From: Amycolatopsis endophytica
GTDB lineage: Bacteria; Actinomycetota; Actinomycetes; Mycobacteriales; Pseudonocardiaceae
Assembly: GCF_013410405.1 (NCBI RefSeq)
Contig: NZ_JACCFK010000002.1
Span: forward strand, 1,860,001 to 1,924,000
DNA length: 64,000 nt
Direction of reading: 5' to 3'
Part shown: in pieces, positions 57,362 through 64,000 of the stretch
Position numbering within the stretch: position 1 is the stretch's first letter
Layout: each line of letters starts with the position of its first letter
The notes under the pieces: generated by a model
Seen by the model: only the letters and a program-made list of their open reading frames with translations
The model's database searches: none
Told to the model about the DNA's origin: nothing
Program-made: the position numbers and the translations under genes

Positions 57362-58654
57362 TCACCGTGCCGTTCCGGGTGTCGGCGGTTGCCTCCGGCC
57401 GCGTGCCGTGACCGCGACGACCGGGAGGATGGCCAGCGACAGTACTCCGCCGGCCAGGGCCAGCACGGGATAGCCCGCGGCGGAGACGACGACGCCGGAC
57501 GCCGCCCCGCCGCCGGCACCCGCGATGCCGACGGCGACGTCCACGAGGCCCTGCGTTCTGGCCCGGGTGGCCGGATGCAGGGCGTCGGTGATGGCGGCGG
57601 TCCCGGAGACGAGGCCGAAGTTCCAGCCCAGGCCGAGCAGGGCGAGCGCGAGCGCGAGCAGGGCGACCGAGTCGCCGGGCACGGCCGCGGCGATGACGCC
57701 GGCGGCCAGGAGGGCGACCCCGGCGGCGACGGCGATCGAGCTGCGCCCGTAGCGGTCGACCAGCCACCCGGTCAACGGCGAGGGCAGGTACATCGCCCCG
57801 ACGTGGATGGCGATGACGAGACCGGCCGCGGCCGTGCCGTGCCCGTGGTCGTGCAGGTGAACCGGGGTCATCGTCATGATGGCGACCATCACGAGCTGGG
57901 TCAGGACCATGGTCAGCGCGCCGAGCGCCAGCCCCCGCTCCGGCTGCGCCGCAGGCGTTCCCCCGTCGCGCACGGGATCGCGCTCCAGTGCGCGGGCCAT
58001 CAGCAACGGATCAGGACGCAGCCAGAGGGTCAGCACCAGTGCGGCGAGTGCGTAGGCGGCACCGGCGAGAAGGAACGGCCCGGCCAGGGTGGGGATGCCG
58101 AGCACACGGGCGAGGCCACCGGTGGGTGCGGCGAGGTTGGGGCCGACGACACCGCCGACCGTGGTGGCAACCAGGACGGTGGACAGGGCGCGGGCGCGGT
58201 GCTCCGGCGCGGCGAGGTCGGCTCCGGCGTAGCGGGACTGGAGGTTGGTGGCGGTCCCCGCGCCGTAGACGAAAAGAGAGACGAACAGCAGGACCGCAGT
58301 GCCGGTGATCGCGGCGACGAGGACACCCGCGCTGCCCAACGCACCGGCGAGGTAGCCGGCGGCGAGACCCGGGCGCCGGCCCCGTGCGTGCGAGAGACGA
58401 CCGACGGCCACAGCCGCGAGCGCGGACCCGGCGGTCGACAGCGCGTTGGGCAGGCCGGCGAAGCCAGTTCCGCCGAGCATGTCCTGGGCGAGCAGCGCGC
58501 CGACCGTGAGCCCGGCTGCCAGTCCAGCGCCACTGAGCAACTGGGACGCGAACAGGATCGCCAGTATGCGGCGCTGCACCTCGGGCGGTGCGCCGGTGGC
58601 GGTGCTCGTCACCGGCGCGGTCTTCGCTCGTGCGGTCTCCACGACATCGCTCAT
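57362..58654 (-). CDS. MFS transporter, drug-exporter-like
   Basis: A 430-residue major facilitator with about twelve helices. The loop 2-3 motif is SRYAGADLAAPEHRARALST region, with GRLSHARGRRPGLAAGYLAG as the cytoplasmic GxxxDRxGRR-like motif and LTGWLVDRYGRSSIAVAAGV in the second half. It most resembles actinobacterial drug-efflux MFS proteins; substrate unknown. The start ATG at 58654 (MSDVVETARAKTAPVTSTAT) is preferred to the upstream ATG at 58711. The 247 bases before it contain no called gene. Confidence 0.88.
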   Translation of the reverse strand: MSDVVETARAKTAPVTSTATGAPPEVQRRILAILFASQLLSGAGLAAGLTVGALLAQDMLGGTGFAGLPNALSTAGSALAAVAVGRLSHARGRRPGLAAGYLAGALGSAGVLVAAITGTAVLLFVSLFVYGAGTATNLQSRYAGADLAAPEHRARALSTVLVATTVGGVVGPNLAAPTGGLARVLGIPTLAGPFLLAGAAYALAALVLTLWLRPDPLLMARALERDPVRDGGTPAAQPERGLALGALTMVLTQLVMVAIMTMTPVHLHDHGHGTAAAGLVIAIHVGAMYLPSPLTGWLVDRYGRSSIAVAAGVALLAAGVIAAAVPGDSVALLALALALLGLGWNFGLVSGTAAITDALHPATRARTQGLVDVAVGIAGAGGGAASGVVVSAAGYPVLALAGGVLSLAILPVVAVTARGRRQPPTPGTAR

Positions 58655-58901
58655 GCATACCGGAAACACCCCGCCGATGCTCCTGGTTTTGCCGGACCCG
58701 GGCCGGTGCACGCCCTGCCGGGGCTCGACGATGCGCCACCGGAGGAGATCGCCGCGATCGACATCCGGTACGACGCCGGCGCTGGCCCGTGCGGGTCCAT
58801 TGCGGACGGTCCGGCACGGCCCGCGACCACTGCCGCTTCGACGGCGGGCGATCCCCGCCGCGCTGTACGATGGCGCCAGGGATCAGGGGAGGCCGCCACG
58901 C

Positions 58902-59408
58902 ATGCACACCCTCACCGATGCCTTCTACGGTGACCTGAAGTCCGACGTCGACCGGGAGGCGGGCGTCGTTGAGCTGTCGGGGGCCGACGTGCCCACGGTC
59001 CGGATCCGCCGTCTCGTGCGCGAGCCGAGCGCCGAGCACGTTCCCGTCGGCACCCGGCAACCGCACGAGCTCGACGTCCGCGTCGACGGCGAACGCGCGG
59101 GCATCGTCCCGGGGCCGGGCAAGGTGCGGCGCCGCACTTACCGCGTCGATCTCACCTGGAACCAGCACCACTACTCGTTCGCCCCCAACAGCAGTGCCAC
59201 CAGCCGGCTCAAGCGGGACGGTCGGCAGCTCGCCGACTTCTCCGCCGGAGACGACGGCGACTTCATCGTGTACTGGGTTGCCGCACGGGACGAGACGACA
59301 GCCGCGGACGCCGCGATCGGTTATGCCCTGTCGCTGGCGTTCGGCACCGGCGCCTACACCCTGGTCGGGATGGTGCTCAGCGGTATCGGCGCCCTCCTGC
59401 CCGGCTAG
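58902..59408 (+). CDS. Hypothetical protein with C-terminal membrane segment
   Basis: A 168-residue protein I do not recognise. The N-terminal two thirds are soluble and beta-rich (VVELSGADVPTVRIRRLVRE, TYRVDLTWNQHHYSFAPNSS, DGDFIVYWVAARDE). The end has a hydrophobic segment (ALSLAFGTGAYTLVGMVLSG) that could anchor it. The ATG is preceded by GGGGAGGCCGCCACGC. It lies just before a decayed regulator. No function proposed. Confidence 0.65.
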   Translation: MHTLTDAFYGDLKSDVDREAGVVELSGADVPTVRIRRLVREPSAEHVPVGTRQPHELDVRVDGERAGIVPGPGKVRRRTYRVDLTWNQHHYSFAPNSSATSRLKRDGRQLADFSAGDDGDFIVYWVAARDETTAADAAIGYALSLAFGTGAYTLVGMVLSGIGALLPG

Positions 59409-59496
59409 CCGGGCAGCGCTCTCGACCCGCACGCCGGTCCGGCCCGGCACAGCCGACCCGGCCGGAAACCCCTTCTCGTCCCTCGATCGACACGAG

Positions 59497-59808
59497 TCTC
59501 TCGCCGAGCGCGGCCTACCAGCAGATCCGGGAGCTGCTCTACGCCGAATCGCTGCTGCGGGGCGCCCTGGCCCGCATCGCCGCACAGAAGACGCTCGAAT
59601 CCCTGGCGTCGAGCGCGGGCATCTTCGGGCGGCGCGCCGCATCCGTGCGATCGAACATCGATCACCCCAGGAACGAGTGGCCGGCCTGCACATCCACCGC
59701 GAGATCCCCGACGCGCTCCGAGCGCGGGACGCCGACCGGGTCGAGCAGCTGACGCGCGAGCAGGTCGAGTCCTCGCGGCGCCTGCTGCTCAGCGCCGAGC
59801 TCGACTGA
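59497..59808 (+). pseudogene. Decayed GntR/FCD-type regulator (C-terminal part only)
   Basis: Two reading frames each carry part of an FCD ligand domain. First YQQIRELLYAESLLRGALAR with IAAQKTLESLAS, then after a frame change IRAIEHRSPQERVAGLHIHR, EIPDALRARDADRVEQLTRE and QVESSRRLLLSAELD to a stop at 59808. The later sequence is the well-known last helices of FadR-type regulators. No N-terminal winged helix is found. The neighbouring palindrome at 59847 may be its old operator, and the TauD-type operon its former target. Confidence 0.55.
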
Positions 59809-59816
59809 TTCACTCC

Positions 59817-59845
59817 TTGACAGCGAGCCCGCACTCAGCTTCTAT
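59817..59845 (+). promoter_or_regulatory. Promoter of the TauD-type operon
   Basis: TTGACA (59817-59822), 17 bases, TTCTAT (59840-59845): a perfect -35 and reasonable -10, in AT-rich DNA that contrasts with the surroundings. The start point would be about 59852, inside the palindrome described next and 37 bases before the GTG of the dioxygenase. Confidence 0.6.
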
Positions 59846-59846
59846 T

Positions 59847-59856
59847 TGCTATAGCA
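59847..59856. promoter_or_regulatory. Palindrome TGCTATAGCA at the start of transcription
   Basis: A perfect ten-base palindrome overlapping the predicted start site, a classical operator position for a repressor. GntR/FCD regulators bind short AT-centred palindromes, and a decayed one lies just upstream. Confidence 0.5.
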
Positions 59857-59888
59857 TCTAGCGGATACCACGGTGCAAGGAGACAGCT

Positions 59889-60941
59889 GTGACGTACTCA
59901 CCGCTGAGCAAGGACCTGGCTTGGCTCCCCGCCGACCTCGAGGATGAGAGCCGATGGATCTACCGGCTCACCCCCGCGGACATCAGGGATATCGAAGCCG
60001 CGCTCGCCGCGTCCAAATCCGCTGGGGCGACAATCGAGACGCTGACCCGGGAGACATTCCCCCTCGACCTCCTGGCCGACGTCCTGACTCTCACCCTCGA
60101 CCGGCTGGAGAACGACCTCGGCCTGTTCGTGCTCCGCGGATTGCCCGTCGAGCGGTTCACGAAAGACGAGTTGCGGCTGATCTTCTGGGGCATCGGCCTG
60201 CACATGGGCACCGCCCGTCCCCAGAGCTTCAAGGGCGACGTGCTCGGTGACGTCCGGGACTTCGGCCAGTCCCCCACCACCCGGACCGGCCGGGGGTACA
60301 TGTCGCGCCAGGGCCTCGGCTTCCACACCGACAGTGCCGACATCGTCGGGCTCTTCGTGCTGCGGACCGCCAAGAGTGGCGGCAGGAGCCTGTTCTGCAG
60401 CTCCGTCGCGGTCGCCGACGAGATCGCCCGCACCCGCCCCGACCTGTTCGAGGTGCTCCAGCAACCCTTCTACCACTCCTGGAAGAGCCACGAGCAGCCC
60501 GGCGAGGCGCCGTACTACCAGCAACCGATCTTCAGCATCGAGGACGGCCGCTTCTCCTCGCGCTGGCTTGCGCCGCACATCTGGTCCGCCCAGGAACTCG
60601 AGGGCGTACCCCCGCTGACCGACGCGCAGACCGAGGCGATGAACCTGCTCATCTCCCTCAACGACGACCCGCGCTTCCACACCTCGATGATGTTCGAGCC
60701 GGGCGACTTCCAGTTCCTCAACGACCACGTGACCTACCACGCGCGGACGGAGTTCGAAGACTGGGCCGAACCCGAGCGCAAGCGGCACCTGCTGCGGCTC
60801 TGGCTGGCCCCCGCCGACTCGCGCCCGTTGAGCGAGGGCATGAAGGAGTTCTACCAGGACGTCCGGCCCGGTGCGGTGCGCGGTGGATTCCCTTCGCACG
60901 TCGAGGAGCCCATCTTCGTCACCAAAGCCGCGGAGTTCTGA
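59889..60941 (+). CDS. TauD/TfdA-family Fe(II)/2-oxoglutarate-dependent dioxygenase
   Basis: A 350-residue oxygenase. The iron ligands are the His and Asp in GLGFHTDSADIVGLFVLRTA (HxD) and a distal His in FLNDHVTYHARTEFEDWAEP; the 2-oxoglutarate arginine is in RKRHLLRLWLAPADSRP. GLFVLRGLPVERFTKDELRL is typical of TauD. Such enzymes hydroxylate taurine, sulfonates, chloro-organics or amino acids. No sulfonate gene is next to it, so the substrate is unknown. The GTG at 59889 follows AAGGAGACAGCT. It heads an operon with a small unknown protein, a DUF4387 protein and an MFS importer. Confidence 0.88.
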   Translation: MTYSPLSKDLAWLPADLEDESRWIYRLTPADIRDIEAALAASKSAGATIETLTRETFPLDLLADVLTLTLDRLENDLGLFVLRGLPVERFTKDELRLIFWGIGLHMGTARPQSFKGDVLGDVRDFGQSPTTRTGRGYMSRQGLGFHTDSADIVGLFVLRTAKSGGRSLFCSSVAVADEIARTRPDLFEVLQQPFYHSWKSHEQPGEAPYYQQPIFSIEDGRFSSRWLAPHIWSAQELEGVPPLTDAQTEAMNLLISLNDDPRFHTSMMFEPGDFQFLNDHVTYHARTEFEDWAEPERKRHLLRLWLAPADSRPLSEGMKEFYQDVRPGAVRGGFPSHVEEPIFVTKAAEF

Positions 60942-60943
60942 TC

Positions 60944-61177
60944 GTGACGACCACCGCGACGACACCGGCGTACTCCGGGGCAGCCGTGGCGATCCTGCCC
61001 GCACTGGCCGCGCGGATCGCCACCTACCGGATCGACGACCTCGACGAGCACGCCCGCCGGCTCGTCCGGACGGCATTCACCGTGGGCGAGTCGTTCGAGT
61101 TCGTGCTGCAGCACGTGATCGACGTGTCCGACGAGCGGGACCTGTTCCGGACCGTACGGACGGAAGTGGGACCGTGA
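60944..61177 (+). CDS. Small hypothetical protein preceding the DUF4387 gene
   Basis: A 77-residue protein, soluble, with helices LAARIATYRIDDLDEHARRL and SFEFVLQHVIDVSDERDLFR. It follows the dioxygenase by two bases and overlaps the DUF4387 gene by four (GTGA), so it is translated with them. I do not recognise a family. The segment LPALAARIATYRIDDLDEHA faintly recalls the start of MmgE/PrpD proteins, not enough for a call. Confidence 0.6.
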   Translation: MTTTATTPAYSGAAVAILPALAARIATYRIDDLDEHARRLVRTAFTVGESFEFVLQHVIDVSDERDLFRTVRTEVGP

Positions 61178-61479
61178 CCCGCCTTCACGACATCGCAACG
61201 TACATCCGGTCGAAGAACGCGGGCCCGTTCTGGCTGACCATCGACGTCTTCCTGCCCGATCGCCCCTCGTTCGAACGGGCCGCGGCCTCCGGCCTCACGG
61301 ACCCGGACGTGCTCGGCCGCATCTACGGAGCAAACTCCGCGAGCGTGCTCGTCTTCCCGATCCCCGACCTGCATGTCATCAAGGTCTCGTTCCCGCGGCC
61401 CACGACACAGGGGTCCCGGGAGGACCGGGACATGCACGGCGGTCAGCAGTTCGTCCCACTCCTTGGCCTGCCCGTCTGA
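61174..61479 (+). CDS. DUF4387-domain protein
   Basis: A 101-residue protein beginning TRLHDIATYIRSKNAGPFWL and TIDVFLPDRPSFERAAASGL, with RIYGANSASVLVFPIPDLHV and IKVSFPRPTTQGSREDRDMH, the usual DUF4387 pattern. The domain is normally found fused to or beside an AtuA-like acyclic-terpene-utilisation protein (DUF1446), which is absent here. The GTG at 61174 overlaps the previous gene. Function unknown; a catabolic accessory role is likely from the context. Confidence 0.82.
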   Translation: MTRLHDIATYIRSKNAGPFWLTIDVFLPDRPSFERAAASGLTDPDVLGRIYGANSASVLVFPIPDLHVIKVSFPRPTTQGSREDRDMHGGQQFVPLLGLPV

Positions 61480-61564
61480 GCCCCGGCAAACGCCTTCCCC
61501 AACCGACATCTCCCGGTCGTCCACCCTTCCGGGCGGTGTTCATTCCTCAACGAGGAGGATCTTC

Positions 61565-62920
61565 GTGGACGGTCCGACTACCCACACCGCACCCCAGAGC
61601 CGCGGTGCGGAACTCATCGCCCGCTTCGACCGCCTGCCCCGCATGGCGCGGGCCCATTGGAAGTGGCTGCCCCTGCTCGGCCTGCTGTCCCTCGGTGACA
61701 CCGCCGACATCAACGTGCTGGCCTACGCGGCACCAGCGCTGCGGAAGGAATGGGGCCTGTCGATCGCCCAGATCGGCAACCTGACCTCGTTGTCGCTACT
61801 GGGCATGTTCGCCGGGGCACTGCTCGGTGGGCGGCTGGCCGATCGGTTCGGCCGGAAGCGGATCATCCTCAGCGGAACGGTCCTCTACTCCGCATGCTCG
61901 ATCCTCTGCGGGGTCGCACCGAACTTCGCGGTCCTGGGCCTGTTCCGGACTCTGTCCGGCATCGGGATCCAGGCCACCATCGGGGTGCTCAGCGTCTACG
62001 TGGCCGAGATGTACCCGGCCAAGGTCCGAGGCCGGTGCCAGGCGGCCGTCCTCGGAGTCGGATTTCTCGGAGTGCCGTTCGTCGCCTTCGCCGCCAAACT
62101 GATCATCCCACTCGGTCCGCAGGCCTGGCGCTGGGTGTTCGTCGTGGGCGCGGTGGGCCTCATCCCCGCCGTTCTCGGCTTGTTCCTGCTGCCGGAGTCC
62201 GTCCGCTGGCAACTCGCACACGGTCAGGACGAGAAGGCAGCCCGGACCGTGCTCCGGCTGGAGGCGCAGTATTCCGGCGAGCTGCCGCCGCCGGCGCTCG
62301 CCGCCCCGTCGGCGCCGCCGGCGCAGGGCAGGCTGACAGAGCTCGTCACCGGTGCTCAGCGCCGGATCACGATCGTCACCGTCCTCACCCTCATGTTCGG
62401 CCTCGTCGCGTTCTACGGATTCAACTCCTGGGTGCCGACCCTCCTGGTCGAGCGCGGCTACTCGACGTCAAGCGCGCTCACCATCTCGACGGTCCTGTCC
62501 GTCGCGCCGCCGTTCGGCGCGCTCGTCGGGATGCTGGTGACCGACCGCTGGCAGCGCAGCCGGACCCTGGCCGTCATCTCCCTCACGACCGCCGTACTCA
62601 TGGCGATCTTCGCCCTCACCAACGCGCTCTGGCTCACCATCGTCGCCGGATTCCTCATCACGATGTTCCTGCAGTCGAACGCGGTCACCATCTACGCCTA
62701 TCTCCCGGAGGTCTTCCCCACCACGCTGCGCGCGTCCGGTGCAGGCCTGTCGAACGGAGCAGGGCGGCTGGCCGCCGTCGGCGGCGCTGCCCTCATCGCA
62801 GCCGTCTACGCCGGCGCCGGCTTCGTCGGGGTCTTCCTCACCACCGCCCTGTTCTCCCTCATCACCGCTGCGGTCATCGGCCTGTTCGGTGAGGACACCC
62901 GAAACCGCTCACTCCGCTGA
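61565..62920 (+). CDS. MFS importer (sugar/aromatic acid:H+ symporter type)
   Basis: A 451-residue major facilitator with twelve predicted helices. The loop 2-3 motif is GALLGGRLADRFGRKRIILS, the following VLSVYVAEMYPAKVRGRCQA is the PESPR-like helix 4-5 motif (ExxPxxxRG), FLLPESVRWQLAHGQDEKAA follows, and YLPEVFPTTLRASGAGLSNG is the matching second-half motif. These place it in the SP/AAHS group that imports organic acids or sugars. The GTG at 61565 has GAGGAGG before it; the frame reaches 61373 without likeness. It probably imports the substrate of the TauD-type operon. Confidence 0.9.
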   Translation: MDGPTTHTAPQSRGAELIARFDRLPRMARAHWKWLPLLGLLSLGDTADINVLAYAAPALRKEWGLSIAQIGNLTSLSLLGMFAGALLGGRLADRFGRKRIILSGTVLYSACSILCGVAPNFAVLGLFRTLSGIGIQATIGVLSVYVAEMYPAKVRGRCQAAVLGVGFLGVPFVAFAAKLIIPLGPQAWRWVFVVGAVGLIPAVLGLFLLPESVRWQLAHGQDEKAARTVLRLEAQYSGELPPPALAAPSAPPAQGRLTELVTGAQRRITIVTVLTLMFGLVAFYGFNSWVPTLLVERGYSTSSALTISTVLSVAPPFGALVGMLVTDRWQRSRTLAVISLTTAVLMAIFALTNALWLTIVAGFLITMFLQSNAVTIYAYLPEVFPTTLRASGAGLSNGAGRLAAVGGAALIAAVYAGAGFVGVFLTTALFSLITAAVIGLFGEDTRNRSLR

Positions 62921-62992
62921 TTCCTCATCGGAGCGCCGCCCGAGGTGAAAGGACAACCAGTCGATGCAGTGACGGTAGCCAGGTTCAGGGCG

Positions 62993-64000
62993 TCAGTCGT
63001 CGAGCCGGTCGGACATGCGTTCCGCCATCATCATCGTCGCCAGGTTCGTGTTCGCTCGGGGTACCGAGGGGAAAACGGAGGCATCGACCACCCGCAGCCC
63101 CTCGGTTCCCAGGACCCGGCATGAGGAGTCGACGACAGTGTCGGCGGCGTCGGGCGCGCCCATCCGGCACGTGCTCGTGCCGTGCTGGGCGTCCGCGACG
63201 GTGGACAGGAGATAGTCGTCCAGAGCTCGGTCGCTCGACAGGGCTTCGAACAACGGCTGGTTGGTCTCCCGCAGCGGATGGGACAACAGACGGGAGACGT
63301 CGTCGTGGCCACCCAGCTCGACGACGGTGCGGACGCCCTCGCGCAGTACCGACAGATCGCGTTCGTCGGAAAGCATCCGTTCGTCGATCCGCGGCTGGAC
63401 GGTCGGGTCGGTCGAGACGAGAGTGAGGTCACCGCGCGAGTGGGCTTTGTTCAGGATGACGCCGAACGCGCCCGCCCGTGTCCCGGGGTCGCCGGCCGCC
63501 ATGGCCCAGACGTCTTGGTTGAGCGCGATGAGAAGCAAGTCGTTCGTATGCGTTCCGCCGTCGCTCGACCACCGGACACATATGTTGGTGTGCCGATCGT
63601 GCGGCGACGAGATGGCGTGCGCGGACAGCAACGGCAACGAGAGCAGGGCGATCGGATGGTCCTGCATACCGAGTCCGACCGGGAGATCCTGCCGCACCTC
63701 GATCCCCAGGGCCCGCAGTCGCCGAGCGGGTCCGACGCCCGAACGCATCAGCACGGCTGGAGAGTGGACAGCTCCCGCGCTGAGCACGATCTCGTCCGCG
63801 TGCTCGACGACCGCCCGCCCGTCGGCGACCACGCGGACGCCGACGGCGCGTCGCCCCTCGAAGACCACCTTGTCCACGAGGGCGTCACCGCGGACGGTGA
63901 GGTTCTCCACGTCACGCACGGGCTCGAGATAACCGTCGCTCACGCTGACGCGCCGGCCCCCGCGTGAGTTGATCGGATAGGGAGACACGCCGAAGGCACC
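62993..64000 (-). CDS. GMC-family FAD oxidoreductase, 5' end beyond window
   Basis: The C-terminal 335 residues of a glucose-methanol-choline oxidoreductase, open to the window edge. Visible parts are GAFGVSPYPINSRGGRRVSV at the edge, DEIVLSAGAVHSPAVLMRSG (second GMC signature), VGLGMQDHPIALLSLPLL and the catalytic His region VADAQHGTSTCRMGAPDAAD, ending VVDASVFPSVPRANTNLATM with the FAD C-loop. The ADP-binding Rossmann motif lies upstream, outside. It is convergent with the MFS importer, 72 bases away. Choline dehydrogenase-like, but the substrate is unknown. Confidence 0.9.
   Translation of the reverse strand, partial: GAFGVSPYPINSRGGRRVSVSDGYLEPVRDVENLTVRGDALVDKVVFEGRRAVGVRVVADGRAVVEHADEIVLSAGAVHSPAVLMRSGVGPARRLRALGIEVRQDLPVGLGMQDHPIALLSLPLLSAHAISSPHDRHTNICVRWSSDGGTHTNDLLLIALNQDVWAMAAGDPGTRAGAFGVILNKAHSRGDLTLVSTDPTVQPRIDERMLSDERDLSVLREGVRTVVELGGHDDVSRLLSHPLRETNQPLFEALSSDRALDDYLLSTVADAQHGTSTCRMGAPDAADTVVDSSCRVLGTEGLRVVDASVFPSVPRANTNLATMMMAERMSDRLDD

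Noticed and set aside
58655..58901. Coding remnant before the hypothetical protein at 58902
   Set aside because: A plus-strand frame reads GLDDAPPEEIAAIDIRYDAG, which looks protein-like, but there is no start, no family and no conserved continuation.

Overview
The window is very GC-rich, gene-dense DNA with many GTG starts, 1-4 base ATGA/GTGA/TGATG gene overlaps, a subtilisin-inhibitor (SSI) gene, DUF3558 lipoproteins, an SirA-type sulfite reductase and F420/luciferase-like oxidoreductases. This points to the chromosome of a filamentous actinomycete, most likely Pseudonocardiaceae (Amycolatopsis-like). The genus is an inference. I see no phage, insertion sequence, CRISPR array or origin.

Layout. 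1-2.1 kb: hrcA-dnaJ heat-shock pair (dnaJ cut by the window edge). 2.2-12.0 kb: a reductive pyrimidine (uracil/thymine) degradation locus. The semialdehyde dehydrogenase and aminotransferase are on the minus strand. A PucR-type regulator, an SSI-like inhibitor, an NCS1 permease, beta-ureidopropionase, dihydropyrimidinase and a luciferase-like oxidoreductase are on the plus strand. No classical dihydropyrimidine dehydrogenase is present. 12.1-15.3 kb: two esterase/beta-lactamase-type hydrolases and a second PucR-like regulator. 15.3-20.9 kb: a LacI-controlled carbohydrate ABC importer without an ATPase, plus an FAD oxidoreductase. 20.9-22.2 kb: a deletion scar that may join fragments of a flavoprotein and a TetR regulator, a membrane methyltransferase, and tRNA-Gly and tRNA-Val. 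22.3-30.8 kb: an iron-boxed siderophore-interacting protein and a form I aerobic CO dehydrogenase operon (coxM-S-L-F-D-E) with a divergent LysR regulator. 30.8-35.3 kb: an ECF sigma/membrane-protein pair, azoreductase/MarR, an acetyltransferase and hemW.

35.4-43.9 kb: a sulfur assimilation operon. It starts with a 28-residue leader peptide of the actinobacterial RRHVD type, then sulfite reductase, a 50-residue zinc-ribbon protein, cysH, cysD, cysN, a sulfonate-type ABC importer and a CbiX-like chelatase that could supply siroheme to the reductase. 44.8-50.4 kb is the most unusual region: a tandem array of eight DUF3558-type lipoprotein genes interleaved with one intact and two truncated copies of a small helical cytoplasmic-type protein. 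Its DNA is less GC-rich, with direct repeats of 169, 166 and 81 bp. One copy has an in-frame deletion, one a frameshift, and two are out-of-frame chimeras. This is a multigene family caught in the act of recombination.

50.4-58.7 kb: enoyl-CoA hydratase, an RNase Sa-like toxin with barstar immunity protein and a small membrane protein, a quinone oxidoreductase, an alpha/beta hydrolase, an AhpD-like protein, an amino acid permease, a secreted glycine-rich protein and a multidrug-type MFS exporter. 58.9-64 kb: an accessory catabolic region with a decayed GntR/FCD regulator, a TauD-type dioxygenase preceded by a promoter and palindrome, a small unknown protein, a DUF4387 protein, an MFS importer and a GMC oxidoreductase that runs off the window edge.

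Positions, starts and motifs were read directly from the sequence. Family names rest on recognised motifs without database searches. Where two starts were possible I chose the one with a ribosome-binding site.
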